NCBI RefSeq assembly: GCF_003797775.2
Contig: NZ_CP060725.1
Coordinates: forward strand, 682,001-746,000
Direction: 5' to 3'
DNA length: 64,000 nt
DNA from: Sphingopyxis sp. OPL5
Lineage (GTDB): Bacteria; Pseudomonadota; Alphaproteobacteria; Sphingomonadales; Sphingomonadaceae
The notes under the pieces are model-generated. The model searched no databases. It was not told the origin of the DNA and worked only from the letters and a program-made list of their open reading frames with translations. Below are positions 32,669-41,964 of this stretch, piece after piece. Within the stretch, counting starts at the first letter, position 1. Every line of letters begins with the position of its first letter. The position numbers and the translations under genes were made by a program.

Positions 32669-33169
32669 GTGACCGACTATTCGGATCAGCCGGAGTTGAA
32701 GGGCGTCGGCGGATGGCTTCTGACCTTCATCATCATCCTGTCGGTTATCTCGCCGATCCGTATCCTTCTCGAAACCGCAAAGATGCTAGAGCTTGATGCG
32801 CAGACGGAGGCGCAACTCGGCTCAAGCTGGCAGACCTATTCACTTTTCAGTTGGGTGCTGGCATCTGCAACAATCGCGCTTGCGTGGTTCCTGGCTTACA
32901 GACTCGCGCGCGTGCACACCCGGGCATCGGTTCGTCTGGTGGTTCGGGGGTTGTGGGTGCTCGCCTTCGGCCCCCTGATTCTTGATCTGATCGTTGCGTG
33001 GACGCTATGGCCCGACCTGATGGCCGCGGGACTCGATGCGACCTATTTCGTCGGAATTTTCCAGGCCGCCGTCTTTGCAACCATCTGGTCGCTCTACCTC
33101 ACCAAGTCTAAACGCGTCGAGAACACGTTCGTTGAGGACGAAACCGAAGCGAGAAAAATCTTCGGCTGA
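32669..33169 (+). CDS. DUF2569-like membrane protein
   Basis: A 166-residue protein with four membrane helices (about 15-36, 59-81, 92-113 and 124-144) and a charged C-terminal tail. GVGGWLLTFIIILSVISPIR near the start is the DUF2569 hallmark. The start is GTG at 32669 after a GGGGGG stretch. Base composition is less GC-rich than its neighbours. Function unknown. Confidence 0.8.
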   Translation: MTDYSDQPELKGVGGWLLTFIIILSVISPIRILLETAKMLELDAQTEAQLGSSWQTYSLFSWVLASATIALAWFLAYRLARVHTRASVRLVVRGLWVLAFGPLILDLIVAWTLWPDLMAAGLDATYFVGIFQAAVFATIWSLYLTKSKRVENTFVEDETEARKIFG

Positions 33170-33171
33170 CC

Positions 33172-33654
33172 TCACCCCGTCCCGTAAAACCGCGCCAGCC
33201 GGTCGAGCGCTAGCCCCAGCACCAATTTCCCCGACCGCGCCGGCCAGCCCAGCCCCTTTTCGGCGCAACCGATCCCCTCGCCCGCGCAGATCACCCGCCA
33301 GCAAATGTCGGCCAGCCCCGGCCCCACCGCGTCGAGCGCGGCATGGAAGCGCCGGTGCGCGTCGATCCGCGCCAATGATGCGTCCGCCACGCGCGCGCCG
33401 CCGCGTGTCTTTGCCGGCGCGGCGGCGTCCCAGCGCATCGTCACCCGCGCCGACAGTCCCGCGCGCTCATAATCGCCGCGCAGCCGCTCGCCTGCATCAA
33501 GCTGCGCGGCCGTGAGATGCCCGCGCGCCGCGAGCCATGCGATCGGACTCTCGCCCAAATTGACCGTCACATGCCGCATCACTTGTGGCCCGGCCTTGCC
33601 CGGATCGAGCCGGTCGTCGGGATGGATTCGGGTTTCAAGGCGGCGTGCAGGCAT
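33172..33654 (-). CDS. DUF6456 domain protein
   Basis: A 160-residue protein of the alphaproteobacterial DUF6456 family, as suggested by ESPIAWLAARGHLTAAQLDA, AGERLRGDYERA and the C-terminal GWPARSGKLVLGLALDRLAR. I start at 33654 because GAAGGAG lies just upstream; an ATG five codons earlier overlaps that signal. It is divergent from an XRE-type regulator. The family is found near replication or regulatory genes and has no clear activity. Confidence 0.8.
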   Translation of the reverse strand: MPARRLETRIHPDDRLDPGKAGPQVMRHVTVNLGESPIAWLAARGHLTAAQLDAGERLRGDYERAGLSARVTMRWDAAAPAKTRGGARVADASLARIDAHRRFHAALDAVGPGLADICWRVICAGEGIGCAEKGLGWPARSGKLVLGLALDRLARFYGTG

Positions 33655-33681
33655 GCGAGTCTCCTTCATCGAAACCCCGGC

Positions 33682-33743
33682 TTGACAATGGAATGTTTTT
33701 TAGGAAAGAAGAAACCGATTTGGTTATCAACAAATTTCAACAA
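33682..33743 (+). promoter_or_regulatory. Promoter and repeated TCAACAA motif of the XRE gene
   Basis: A perfect TTGACA lies at 33682-33687, but the -10 region 17 bp on (AAAGAA) is poor. Two copies of TCAACAA at 33727-33733 and 33737-33743 are one DNA turn apart, just before the GAGG ribosome-binding site of the regulator gene. They could be half-sites for autoregulation. The region is AT-rich compared with the neighbours. Confidence 0.35.
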
Positions 33744-33753
33744 TGAGGTCGCC

Positions 33754-34314
33754 ATGATCAACAGCATCCGCGCCGTCCGCCGCGCCAAGGGTCTGACACT
33801 CGAAGAGGTCGGGCAGCGCTGCAACCCGCCGACCACGGCGCAGACGATCGGCCGCCTCGAAACCGGCACCCGCACCCTGTCGCTCGGCTGGATGAACCGC
33901 ATCGCCAAGGCGCTCGGGGTCGAAGCGGCGGAGCTTGTGCAACTGCCGCAGGACACCCAGCTCACGGTCACCGCGCTGCTCGGTCCCGACGGCGCGATCG
34001 CCCCGACGCGCGTCGAACAGGCACTCACCGCACGTCCGGGCGAGGATATGGTCGCGGTGCGCGTGTCTGCGTCGATCGGCGACTATCGCGCCGGCGACGA
34101 AATCTGGTGCCGCAAGATCGAGGGCGACTGGGCTGGCGCGCTCAACCGCGACCTGCTCGTCCCGCGCCCCGCCGGCCGCTTCTTCTTCGCCCGCCTGCTC
34201 AACGTCGACGGCGAAAAGCTCCACCTGCTCCCGCTCGGCATCGGCCAGCGCCAGCAGGTTGTCAGCAACCCGCCATGGGCGGCGGTCGCGGTCCGGCTGA
34301 TCCGCAGCCTGTGA
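33754..34314 (+). CDS. XRE-family transcriptional regulator
   Basis: A 186-residue protein with an N-terminal Cro/C1 helix-turn-helix: SIRAVRRAKGLTLEEVGQRC, then TTAQTIGRLETGTRTLSL (residues about 3-50). A C-terminal part of about 110 residues (GEDMVAVRVSASIGDYRAGDEIWC) resembles the S24-like effector domain of phage-type repressors, but the catalytic Ser-Lys pair is not evident. GAGG precedes the ATG at 33754. It is divergent from the DUF6456 gene and about 30 bp before a glycosyltransferase gene. Confidence 0.85.
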   Translation: MINSIRAVRRAKGLTLEEVGQRCNPPTTAQTIGRLETGTRTLSLGWMNRIAKALGVEAAELVQLPQDTQLTVTALLGPDGAIAPTRVEQALTARPGEDMVAVRVSASIGDYRAGDEIWCRKIEGDWAGALNRDLLVPRPAGRFFFARLLNVDGEKLHLLPLGIGQRQQVVSNPPWAAVAVRLIRSL

Positions 34315-34345
34315 TCGAAACACGCGTCATGGTGGGAATGACGGG

Positions 34346-35512
34346 GTGACTCCCCTCCGCATCCTGTCGATCGCGACGCTTTTCCCCGATGCCGCGCGCC
34401 CCAACTTCGGGCTGTTCGTCGAAAAGAGCCTGCGCGCGCTCGCCGCGCAGCCCGGCATCGATCTCACCATCGTCGAACCCGTTGGCCTGCCGCCCTTCCC
34501 GCTGTCGCTGCACCCCCGCTACCGCGCGCTGCGCGACCTGCCGCTTCACGAGGATTGGAACGGCCTCACCGTCCACCGCCCGCGCTTCACGCTGCTCCCG
34601 AAAGTCGGCTCACGCTTCAACCCGGCGAAGATCGCGCGTGCGGTGCTTCGCGCCACCCGCGACCGCAGCTTCGACGTCGTCGACGCCCAATTTTTCTACC
34701 CCGACGGCCCCGCCGCGATGCGGGTCGCCGACGCGCTCGGCCTGCCCTTTTCGGTGAAGGCGCGCGGTGCCGATATCAGCCATTTCGGCCATGACCCGGC
34801 GACCGCACCGCAACTGATCGACGCCGCCGGCAAGGCGGCCGGCCTGCTCGCCGTTTCAGAAGCCATGCGCCGCAACATGGCCGCGATCGGAATCGATCCC
34901 GCCAAGATCGCCGTCCACTATACCGGCATCGACACCGCCCGCTTCGCTCCCGGCGACCGTGCCACCGCGCGCGCCGCGTTCGGCATGGACGACGCCCCCG
35001 TCATCCTCACCGTCGGCGCGCTGATCCCGCGCAAGGGGCAAGCGCTGGTAATCGACGCCCTGCCCATGCTGCCCGGCGCCCATTACTGGCTCGCCGGCGC
35101 GGGCGAGGAACAGGCCCGCTATCGCGCGCTCGCTCAGCGACTCGGCGTCGCCGACTATGTCCATTTCTTGGGACCCATTGCCAATGCCGATCTGCCGTCG
35201 CTCTACCGCGCCGCCGACATCGTGGTCATGCCCTCGGCCAGCGAGGGCCTCGCCAACGCATGGGTCGAGGCGCTCGCCTGCGGCACGCCGATCGTCATCA
35301 GCGACGCCGGCGGCGCCGCCGAACTCGTCACCTCGCCGGTCGCGGGTCGCATCGTCGCGCGCACGCCTGCGGCCATCGCGGAAGCCGTAAAAGCGATCCT
35401 CGCTGCCCCGCCGACTCCGCAGAACGTCGCCGCGACGCTTGCAGGCCGCTTCGACTGGGACCGCAACGGCCGCGAACTCGCCGACCACCTGCGCCGCTGC
35501 GCGCAAAAATAG
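34346..35512 (+). CDS. Glycosyltransferase family 4 protein
   Basis: A 388-residue GT-B type glycosyltransferase. The N-terminal acceptor domain begins with LRILSIATLFPDAARPNFG, and the C-terminal nucleotide-sugar domain has ILTVGALIPRKGQALVIDAL and the family motif PSASEGLANAWVEALACGTP (the E-x7-E region). It starts with GTG at 34346. It likely makes a cell-surface polysaccharide or glycolipid, but no other sugar genes are near. It converges on secF with a GC-rich hairpin between them. Confidence 0.93.
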   Translation: MTPLRILSIATLFPDAARPNFGLFVEKSLRALAAQPGIDLTIVEPVGLPPFPLSLHPRYRALRDLPLHEDWNGLTVHRPRFTLLPKVGSRFNPAKIARAVLRATRDRSFDVVDAQFFYPDGPAAMRVADALGLPFSVKARGADISHFGHDPATAPQLIDAAGKAAGLLAVSEAMRRNMAAIGIDPAKIAVHYTGIDTARFAPGDRATARAAFGMDDAPVILTVGALIPRKGQALVIDALPMLPGAHYWLAGAGEEQARYRALAQRLGVADYVHFLGPIANADLPSLYRAADIVVMPSASEGLANAWVEALACGTPIVISDAGGAAELVTSPVAGRIVARTPAAIAEAVKAILAAPPTPQNVAATLAGRFDWDRNGRELADHLRRCAQK

Positions 35513-35531
35513 GGGGGGGCCAAAGCCCCCC
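35513..35531. terminator. Bidirectional hairpin between glycosyltransferase and secF
   Basis: GGGGGGC-CAAA-GCCCCCC (35514-35531) is a perfect 7-bp stem with a 4-base loop between two convergent genes. The T-tract after it is poor in both directions, so efficiency by the intrinsic route is uncertain. Confidence 0.55.
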
Positions 35532-35557
35532 TCTGGTTCCCTCGGGACGAGCGACAC

Positions 35558-36538
35558 TCAGACGACCGCGCCGTCGTCCTTGCGCTCGATACGCTCGCCG
35601 CCGCCAATGCCCGACGTGGTGCGCGGAATGAAGCTGTCGGGACCGACCTTCAGCCACACCAGCACCGGGGTCGACATCAGGACCGACGAATAGCCGCCGA
35701 TGAATACGCCGAACAGCATCGCCGCGGTGAAGCCGAAGATCACGTCGGGACCGAAGATCAGCAACATGCCGAGCGCCAGCACCATCGCCAACGTGGTCAT
35801 CACCGTGCGCGACAGCGTTTCGTTGATGCTGAGGTTCAGAAGCGGAATGATCTCCATCTTCCGGTACTTCTTCAAATTTTCGCGGATACGGTCATAAACG
35901 ACGATGGTGTCGTTGAGCGAATAGCCGACGATGGTCAGCAGCGCCGCGACGCTGTTCAGGTCGAACTGCATCTGCGTCACCGCAAACAGTCCGAAGGTCA
36001 GCGACACCTCGTGGAACAGGCGGCCGAGCGCGCCGACCCCGAACTGCCATTCGAAGCGGATCCAGATGTAGATCGAGATGCCCAGGATCGCGAGCGCGAG
36101 GCTGATCGCACCCGTGCGCAGCAATTCGCCCGACACCTTGCCCGACACGGTTTCGACCGCACCCGTCTTGGCGGTGGGAAAGGCCTTCGCGATTCCCGCG
36201 ACAAGCTGTTCGCCCGCGCGGTCGGCCGTCGCCTTGTCGCCCTCGGGCAGCGCGGTGCGGATCGATATCGCCTTGTCCGACCCGAATTGCTGGATCGTCG
36301 GCTCGCCAAGGCCGATCGTCGCGACCTTCTCGCGAATTTCGTCGATCGGCGGCATTTCCTGCTTGAATTCGACGCGGACCGACTGGCCGCCGACAAAGTC
36401 GACCCCGAGGTTCAGGCCCTTGACCGCGACCAGCGCGATCGACACGACCACCAGGAAAAAGCTCATGAAGGAAGCGACTTTCCGCCATTGCAGGAAGTCG
36501 ATGTTGGTGTCGTCGGGGACGAGTTTGAGCAAGCGCAT
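35558..36538 (-). CDS. secF: Protein translocase subunit SecF
   Basis: A 326-residue membrane protein of six helices. The N-terminal segment WRKVASFMSFFLVVVSIALV, the conserved GLNLGVDFVGG and the C-terminal SLNDTIVVYDRIRENLK are standard SecF features. With SecD it uses the proton gradient to pull exported proteins across the inner membrane. It lies 13 bp downstream of secD on the same strand. Confidence 0.98.
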   Translation of the reverse strand: MRLLKLVPDDTNIDFLQWRKVASFMSFFLVVVSIALVAVKGLNLGVDFVGGQSVRVEFKQEMPPIDEIREKVATIGLGEPTIQQFGSDKAISIRTALPEGDKATADRAGEQLVAGIAKAFPTAKTGAVETVSGKVSGELLRTGAISLALAILGISIYIWIRFEWQFGVGALGRLFHEVSLTFGLFAVTQMQFDLNSVAALLTIVGYSLNDTIVVYDRIRENLKKYRKMEIIPLLNLSINETLSRTVMTTLAMVLALGMLLIFGPDVIFGFTAAMLFGVFIGGYSSVLMSTPVLVWLKVGPDSFIPRTTSGIGGGERIERKDDGAVV

Positions 36539-36551
36539 CGTTTTCGCTCCC

Positions 36552-38162
36552 TTAAATGTTGATCGACGTCGGACGCGCCGACCGCAGCCAATGGGCGACG
36601 AACATGCGGGTGACGGTGACGGCGGTGAAGACGCTGGTGACGATGCCGATCGTCAGCACGACCGCGAAGCCCTTGATCGGACCGGTGCCGAACCAGAACA
36701 TCAGCGCCGCGGCGATGACGTTGGTGACGTTGGCGTCGAAAATCGCGCGGCTCGCCTCGGTGTAACCCAGCTCGACCGCCTGGAAAGTGCGCCGCCCGCG
36801 TTTCAACTCCTCGCGTATTCGCTCGTTGATCAAAACGTTGGCATCGACCGCGGCGCCGATCGTCAACACAAAACCGGCGATGCCGGGCAAGGTCAGCGTC
36901 GCATTGAACGCGGCCATGATGGCGATGATCAGGAACACGTTGAACGCGAGCGCGATGTTCGCATAAACGCCGAAACGGCCATAGACGACGAGCATCAGCA
37001 CCAGCACCGAAACGGTCGCGATGATCCCGGCGATCGCGCCCTTGCGGATCGAATCGGCGCCCAGTTCGGGCGTGACCGTGCGTTCCTCGACGACGTCGAG
37101 CTTGACCGGCAGCGAACCCGAACTCAGCGCGATCGCGAGCTGGTTCGCCGACTGTACAGTGAAATTGCCTGAAATCTGCGCGCTGCCACCCAGAATCGGT
37201 TCGTTGATCGACGGTGCCGACAGCACCTTGCCGTCGAGTACCATCGCAAAGCGCTTGCCGACATTCTGGCCGGTGACGCGCGCGAAGGTATTGGACCCCG
37301 CCGAATCGAAGCGCAGCGACACCGCCGGCATCTGCTGCTGGTTGAAATCCTGCTTGGCGCTGATCAACTGGTCGCCGCTGATCATCACCTGGCGACGCAG
37401 CACCTCACCCGGGGCACCGCCGCCCTCGCCGGGCGCATAGGGAACGAGCTCGCTGCCGACCGGGACATTGGCCGCGCCATTGGGACCGACACCGCCATTC
37501 GGATCGACCATGCGGAACTCAAGCCGCGCGGTCTGCCCGAGCAGATCCTTGAGCGCCTTCGGATCCTGCAGGCCGGGGACCTGCACCACGATGCGGTCGT
37601 CGCCTTCGCGAATGATCGTCGGTTCGCGCGTCCCCAGCTCGTTGACGCGCTTGTCGACGATATCGCGCGCCGATTCCATCGCACGGGCGACCGCCTGGCT
37701 GCGGCCCGCCGACGTCAGCGTCATGACGATCCGGGTATTGTCGATAATCTCGATCGACCAGTCACGCTGGCCGGTCATGCCCGCCCCCTGCGTCTCCTTA
37801 AACAGCCGGTCACGCGCGTCGTCGAGCTGCTTCTGGTCGCGGACCAGGAAGCTGATCGTACTCCCCGACGCCTTGAAATCGCCGATCGCGATATCATCGT
37901 CGGGGCCGCGCTCGCCGCGCATCGCCGCGCGCACCGTCTTTTCCATGTTGGCGAGCTGCGTTTTGTTGAGGTCGGCAAGGTCGGCTTCGAGCAACAGGTG
38001 GCTACCGCCGGCAAGGTCGAGGCCCAGATTGACCTTGATCTGCGCAAAGCCGGGCAATTGATCGACGGTCTTTTGCGGCAGAAAGCTGGGGATAGAGAAC
38101 AGGATGCCGAGCAGCAGGATGATGCTGATGCCAACGGTCTTCCAGCGCGGGAAATCGAGCAT
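36552..38162 (-). CDS. secD: Protein translocase subunit SecD
   Basis: A 536-residue membrane protein. The N-terminal helix is followed by the family motif LGLDLAGGSHLLLEAD, a large periplasmic domain (P1/P4 regions), and five C-terminal helices with GFVLTIGAAVDANVLINERI. The ATG at 38162 (MLDFPRWKT) is chosen; the frame runs a little further upstream and overlaps yajC. It partners with SecF and YajC. Confidence 0.97.
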   Translation of the reverse strand: MLDFPRWKTVGISIILLLGILFSIPSFLPQKTVDQLPGFAQIKVNLGLDLAGGSHLLLEADLADLNKTQLANMEKTVRAAMRGERGPDDDIAIGDFKASGSTISFLVRDQKQLDDARDRLFKETQGAGMTGQRDWSIEIIDNTRIVMTLTSAGRSQAVARAMESARDIVDKRVNELGTREPTIIREGDDRIVVQVPGLQDPKALKDLLGQTARLEFRMVDPNGGVGPNGAANVPVGSELVPYAPGEGGGAPGEVLRRQVMISGDQLISAKQDFNQQQMPAVSLRFDSAGSNTFARVTGQNVGKRFAMVLDGKVLSAPSINEPILGGSAQISGNFTVQSANQLAIALSSGSLPVKLDVVEERTVTPELGADSIRKGAIAGIIATVSVLVLMLVVYGRFGVYANIALAFNVFLIIAIMAAFNATLTLPGIAGFVLTIGAAVDANVLINERIREELKRGRRTFQAVELGYTEASRAIFDANVTNVIAAALMFWFGTGPIKGFAVVLTIGIVTSVFTAVTVTRMFVAHWLRSARPTSINI

Positions 38163-38215
38163 GTTTTTGGTCCGATAACTTGGGTGCGGGGTCGCGCGGC
38201 GCGCAACCCGCCGGA

Positions 38216-38545
38216 TCAATCGTTGGCGGGTTTGCCGCCGGGCTGCAGGACGTCGGACAAGGTCGCCTTGACGACCTTGATCTTCACCCCTTGCGCGATT
38301 TCCACGTCGGCGAAGTCATCGTCCACGCGCGTCACCTTGCCGACGATGCCGCCGCCGGTCACCACCTGGTCGCGCGGCTTCACCGCCGCGATCTTCGCAC
38401 GATGATCCTTCATCCGCACCTGCTGCGGGCGGATCAGGAAGAACCAGAACACGACGAAGATCAGGACCATCGGGATAAGCTGTGCGAAGGGGAAGGCCGC
38501 TCCCCCGGTTCCGGCCGCCTGGGACAGAAGCAATGTCGTCGACAT
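38216..38545 (-). CDS. yajC: Preprotein translocase auxiliary subunit YajC
   Basis: A 109-residue protein with one membrane helix (about 22-42) and a basic, cytoplasmic SH3-like domain (QVVTGGGIVGKVTRVDDDFA). FWFFLIRPQQVRMKDH is the family signature. The ATG at 38545 is chosen over one 13 codons upstream, since family members begin close to the helix. First gene of the yajC-secD-secF cluster. Confidence 0.95.
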   Translation of the reverse strand: MSTTLLLSQAAGTGGAAFPFAQLIPMVLIFVVFWFFLIRPQQVRMKDHRAKIAAVKPRDQVVTGGGIVGKVTRVDDDFADVEIAQGVKIKVVKATLSDVLQPGGKPAND

Positions 38546-38801
38546 GAATGAAAAACTTTCCGTTCGATGCGGCGCCATCCCCACCCGGGACAGGCGCGCA
38601 AGATAATGGCGCGGCGCCTATCACGCGGGGGCGCGGCGTGCAACCGGCGCCGCAAGCCGTCCCCCGCGGCAAGCAGGGCGGAAATGGGGCGCCGCCAAGC
38701 GAGTTCAAGGCGCGTCGCGACGATATTGCATTGCCCTCGCCTCTCCGCTTGCATCGCCGACCAAGCCGCGCTAGGGGCCTCGCCTGCCCAATCGGGCCGG
38801 T

Positions 38802-38878
38802 CGGGACGTAGCGCAGCCTGGTAGCGCATCACACTGGGGGTGTGGGGGTCGGAGGTTCGAATCCTCTCGTCCCGACCA
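38802..38878 (+). tRNA. tRNA-Pro (GGG)
   Basis: A complete cloverleaf with acceptor stem CGGGACG/CGTCCCG, D-arm AGCGCAGCCTGGTAGCGC, anticodon GGG in the loop CACTGGGGGTGTG, and T-arm GGAGGTTCGAATCCTCT. The CCA end is encoded at 38876-38878. It lies 256 bp from yajC on the opposite strand; nothing else is supported in between. Confidence 0.97.
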
Positions 38879-39078
38879 ATTCAAACCGCAACCAAGGCGG
38901 GACTTTCCGGAAATGATGGCTTGATTGCCGCGAAACCCTTGCGCATCGGCTCGTGTCGATGGCAAGCTGGTTTGGTCCAGTTCGAAACAGCACCGCTTTG
39001 TTGGCGGGCGAGCCAGCAGGGGCACACGATGGGATATCTCCATTCCATGATCCGGGAAGCGGGTCTCGGAGCGAGCCT

Positions 39079-39786
39079 GTGACGGGGCCATCAAGCGCCG
39101 CACGGCGACCGCTGATCGTACGCGCGTTCGCCGGCTGGTTGAAGCTCGTCCGGCACATGGCGCCGCCGACGCTGTTCTTCTTCGTCGGCTTCAACCTGAT
39201 CTTAGGAACCACGCGGCTCGCGCTCGCCGAACATGGCATCGACGTGAAGGGATTTGCCACAGCGACCATCGCCGCTCTGCTTGTGGGCAAGGCGGTGCTG
39301 GTCACCGACAGCATCCGTTTCATGGCGCGCTTCGACGGCGCGCCGCTGATCCAGCCGATCCTTTTCAAAAGCGCAATCTACTGGCTGTGCGTCTTCGTCG
39401 TTCGCCTGGCCGAAGCGCTGGTCCATTATGTGATCGAGCACGGGACCCCCGGCGGCTTCCTGCCCTATCTCGTCGATCATTTCAGCTGGAGCCGTTTCCT
39501 GTTCATCCAGGTCTGGCTGATGCTGCTCTTCCTGCTTTATGTCACGATCCACGAACTCGACAATCTGTTCGGGCATGGCGAACTGCGCCGGATATTCTTT
39601 CGCTGGAATACGACAGAGACCAAGCTGACCCGGCGCCGACGCGTCCGGTTGCTCGCCCGGCTCAACCGCTTGACCGAGGCCAATTCGGTCGCCGAGATGA
39701 GCGCGCCCGGCTCGCGACCGCACGACGAACTGGTGACGATATTGAACGAACTCGCGGACCATCCCAAAGGAAAGCCGCGCGAATAG
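39079..39786 (+). CDS. Integral membrane protein of unknown function (235 aa)
   Basis: A protein with four hydrophobic segments (about 26-46, 53-73, 92-112 and 135-156) and a charged C-terminal tail containing RRRRVRLLARLNRL. I choose GTG at 39079, preceded by GGAGCGAG; an ATG at 38953 would add a 42-residue, unmatched, non-membrane leader. The family is not recognised. It stands alone on the plus strand after tRNA-Pro. Confidence 0.7.
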   Translation: MTGPSSAARRPLIVRAFAGWLKLVRHMAPPTLFFFVGFNLILGTTRLALAEHGIDVKGFATATIAALLVGKAVLVTDSIRFMARFDGAPLIQPILFKSAIYWLCVFVVRLAEALVHYVIEHGTPGGFLPYLVDHFSWSRFLFIQVWLMLLFLLYVTIHELDNLFGHGELRRIFFRWNTTETKLTRRRRVRLLARLNRLTEANSVAEMSAPGSRPHDELVTILNELADHPKGKPRE

Positions 39787-39831
39787 GATGAGCGGCGCCG
39801 TACCCTCAGGGCCGGCGCCGCCTTTCCGTCG

Positions 39832-40146
39832 TCAGTGCTTCGCGTCGCCGCCGGCGGCATGCGCGTTGCGCATCGCGTCCATCTCGGCCTTGTCGACGGC
39901 GCCATCGCCGTTGGTGTCGATCCGCTTGATCATCTCGTCGATCTTCGCGGTGTCGACCGGCGCGGCGTCGCCCTTCTTCGCGGCCTGCGCTTCGGCCGCT
40001 TTCGTCAGTTCGGCCTTGTCGATCTTGCCGTCGCCATTGGCATCCATCCTGGCGAACAGGGCGTCGCCATTGGCGGCCGGTTCCGCCGCATGGGCGGCCG
40101 GGATGGCCAGCGCCAGCGGTGCGGCGATCATAAGCAATGTCTTCAC
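39832..40146 (-). CDS. Secreted EF-hand calcium-binding protein
   Basis: A 104-residue protein with a signal peptide (about 1-20, AHA-AE) and two canonical EF-hand loops: DANGDGKIDKAE at residues 35-46 and DTNGDGAVDKAE at 77-88, both with all acidic ligands. The rest is Ala-rich and helical. It likely binds calcium in the periplasm or outside the cell. It is the only gene on this strand between the membrane protein and the quinone reductase. Confidence 0.93.
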   Translation of the reverse strand: MKTLLMIAAPLALAIPAAHAAEPAANGDALFARMDANGDGKIDKAELTKAAEAQAAKKGDAAPVDTAKIDEMIKRIDTNGDGAVDKAEMDAMRNAHAAGGDAKH

Positions 40147-40279
40147 GTCATTTCCTCTCGGATAGGTAGCGGCGTTTCCGCCGGAGAGCCCCGGCGCCGC
40201 TATGCAGGCCGAACGACCGCAAAACCATATCGAGAGGACGCGGGCCGCCGCGATTGCACGGCGCTTCGTCGGTCAGGCG

Positions 40280-41257
40280 TTAGGGGATCAGGACGACCTT
40301 CCCCACCACCGCGCGCCGTTCGAGCATCGCAAAGCCCTCGCGCCAGTCGGCGAGGGCCAGCGCGGCATGGACATGCGGCCGGATTCGTCCCCCGGCGGCC
40401 AGCGCATCGATCGCCGCGATATTCTCGGCACCGCGCGCCGGGAACCGGCGGCCATATTCGCCCGCACGCACCCCGACGACCGAAAAGCCCTTGATCAACG
40501 GCATATTGACCGACACCTCGGGGATGCGTCCCGATGCGAAGCCGATCACCAGCAGCCGCCCGCCGAACGCGATGCAGCGGGTCGATTCGTCGAATATATC
40601 GCCCCCCACGGGATCGAAGATCACGTCGGCGCCGCGCCCGCCGGTCAGCGCCTTGACCTCGTCGCGAAAGCCCGGATCGGCCGCGATCACCGCGTCGGGC
40701 GCATAATATTCGGCCAGCGCCGCGCGCTTCTCCGCACTGCTCGCCGCCGCGATCACCTGCGCGCCCAGCGCCTTGCCCAAATCGACCGTCGCCAGACCGA
40801 CCCCGCCCGCCGCGCCGTGCACCAGCACTGTTTCGCCCGCTTCTACCCGCGCGCAGCGAACGAGCGCGACATAGGCGGTCAGATACGCCACGCCATAGGC
40901 TGCGGCCTCCTCCCACGACAGCCGCCCGGGTTTGGCGCGCAGGGCCGCCGCCGGCACCACGACATAGTCTGCCATCGCCCCGAAACGGTTGCCGCCGATC
41001 ACCGCGTCGCCGACCGACCAGCGTAAAACCCCCTCGCCCAGCGCTTCAACTTCGCCGGCGAATTCCAGCCCCGGCACGAACGGCAGGTCGGGTTTCAACT
41101 GATACGCCCCGCGCGTCATCAGAAGGTCGGGGAAATTCACCGCCGCCGCGCGCACCCGCACCCGCACCTCGCCCGGTCCCGGTTCGGGGACGGCCAGGTC
41201 GACCAGCCCGCAGCCACCATGATTTTCCGCCAATTCCCTGACCTGCAACGCCTGCAT
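40280..41257 (-). CDS. NADPH:quinone oxidoreductase, zinc-independent MDR family
   Basis: A 325-residue medium-chain reductase of the quinone-reductase branch. The nucleotide-binding loop VLVHGAAGGVGLATVDL and the substrate-domain NFPDLLMTRGAY are typical, and the structural-zinc cysteines are absent. It reduces quinones or enones with NADPH. No partner genes are adjacent; it is divergent from the endolysin gene with 71 bp between them. Confidence 0.93.
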   Translation of the reverse strand: MQALQVRELAENHGGCGLVDLAVPEPGPGEVRVRVRAAAVNFPDLLMTRGAYQLKPDLPFVPGLEFAGEVEALGEGVLRWSVGDAVIGGNRFGAMADYVVVPAAALRAKPGRLSWEEAAAYGVAYLTAYVALVRCARVEAGETVLVHGAAGGVGLATVDLGKALGAQVIAAASSAEKRAALAEYYAPDAVIAADPGFRDEVKALTGGRGADVIFDPVGGDIFDESTRCIAFGGRLLVIGFASGRIPEVSVNMPLIKGFSVVGVRAGEYGRRFPARGAENIAAIDALAAGGRIRPHVHAALALADWREGFAMLERRAVVGKVVLIP

Positions 41258-41328
41258 GGAGAAAAGCCTTTCCTAATTTATTCCAATATGGTTCGTTTTG
41301 TCCGTTCAACAAACCGGAGATACGACTC

Positions 41329-41898
41329 ATGCCCAGACCACAAAGACCGTCTTTCGACGCCGACGCGATGATCGATGCCGTCATCGACCGCGAAGGCGCT
41401 TATGTAAACCACTCCGTCGATCGCGGCGGCGCGACCTGCTGGGGAATCACCGAAGCCGTCGCCCGCGCGCAGGGTTATGGCGGCGACATGCGCGGCCTGC
41501 CGCGCGAGGAGGCCGTGTCGATCTACCGCCGCCTCTATTGGCAGCGCCCCGCTTATGACCAGGTCGCCCACCGCGCGCCCGCGATCGCCGCCGAATTGTT
41601 CGATACCGGCGTCAACATGGGCACCACGACCGCGACCGGCTTTCTGCAGCGCGCGCTCAACGCCTTGAACCGCTCGGCGCGCGACTATCCCGACGTCGCG
41701 GTCGATCGCGAGATCGGCCCGCGTACCCTCGCCGCGCTCGATGCCTTCCTGCGGGCGCGCGGCGCGGGCGGCGAGACGGTGCTGCTACGTGCGATGGAGG
41801 CGCTGCAGGGCGAACGCTACATCGCGCTCGCCGAACGCCGTCCCAGCCAGGAGGCCTTTCTCTATGGCTGGCTCGCCAACCGTATCGGGCCGGACTGA
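41329..41898 (+). CDS. GH108-family endolysin (N-acetylmuramidase)
   Basis: A 189-residue peptidoglycan hydrolase of glycoside hydrolase family 108. The N-terminal signature IDREGAYVN (catalytic E22), followed by DRGGATCWGIT, is intact, and the C-terminal part has the LERYxA-type helix region EALQGERYIALAERRPSQ. It would cleave glycan strands. There is no signal peptide, so it needs a holin for export, and one follows at 41965. GGAG precedes the ATG. This pairing also occurs in gene-transfer-agent lysis modules of alphaproteobacteria. Confidence 0.92.
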   Translation: MPRPQRPSFDADAMIDAVIDREGAYVNHSVDRGGATCWGITEAVARAQGYGGDMRGLPREEAVSIYRRLYWQRPAYDQVAHRAPAIAAELFDTGVNMGTTTATGFLQRALNALNRSARDYPDVAVDREIGPRTLAALDAFLRARGAGGETVLLRAMEALQGERYIALAERRPSQEAFLYGWLANRIGPD

Positions 41899-41964
41899 CC
41901 CTTCGAAAACATGTCGATTCAGTGTGAAGTTGTGAGGATTCTCTAGCAAAAAGGAAATGACGTC

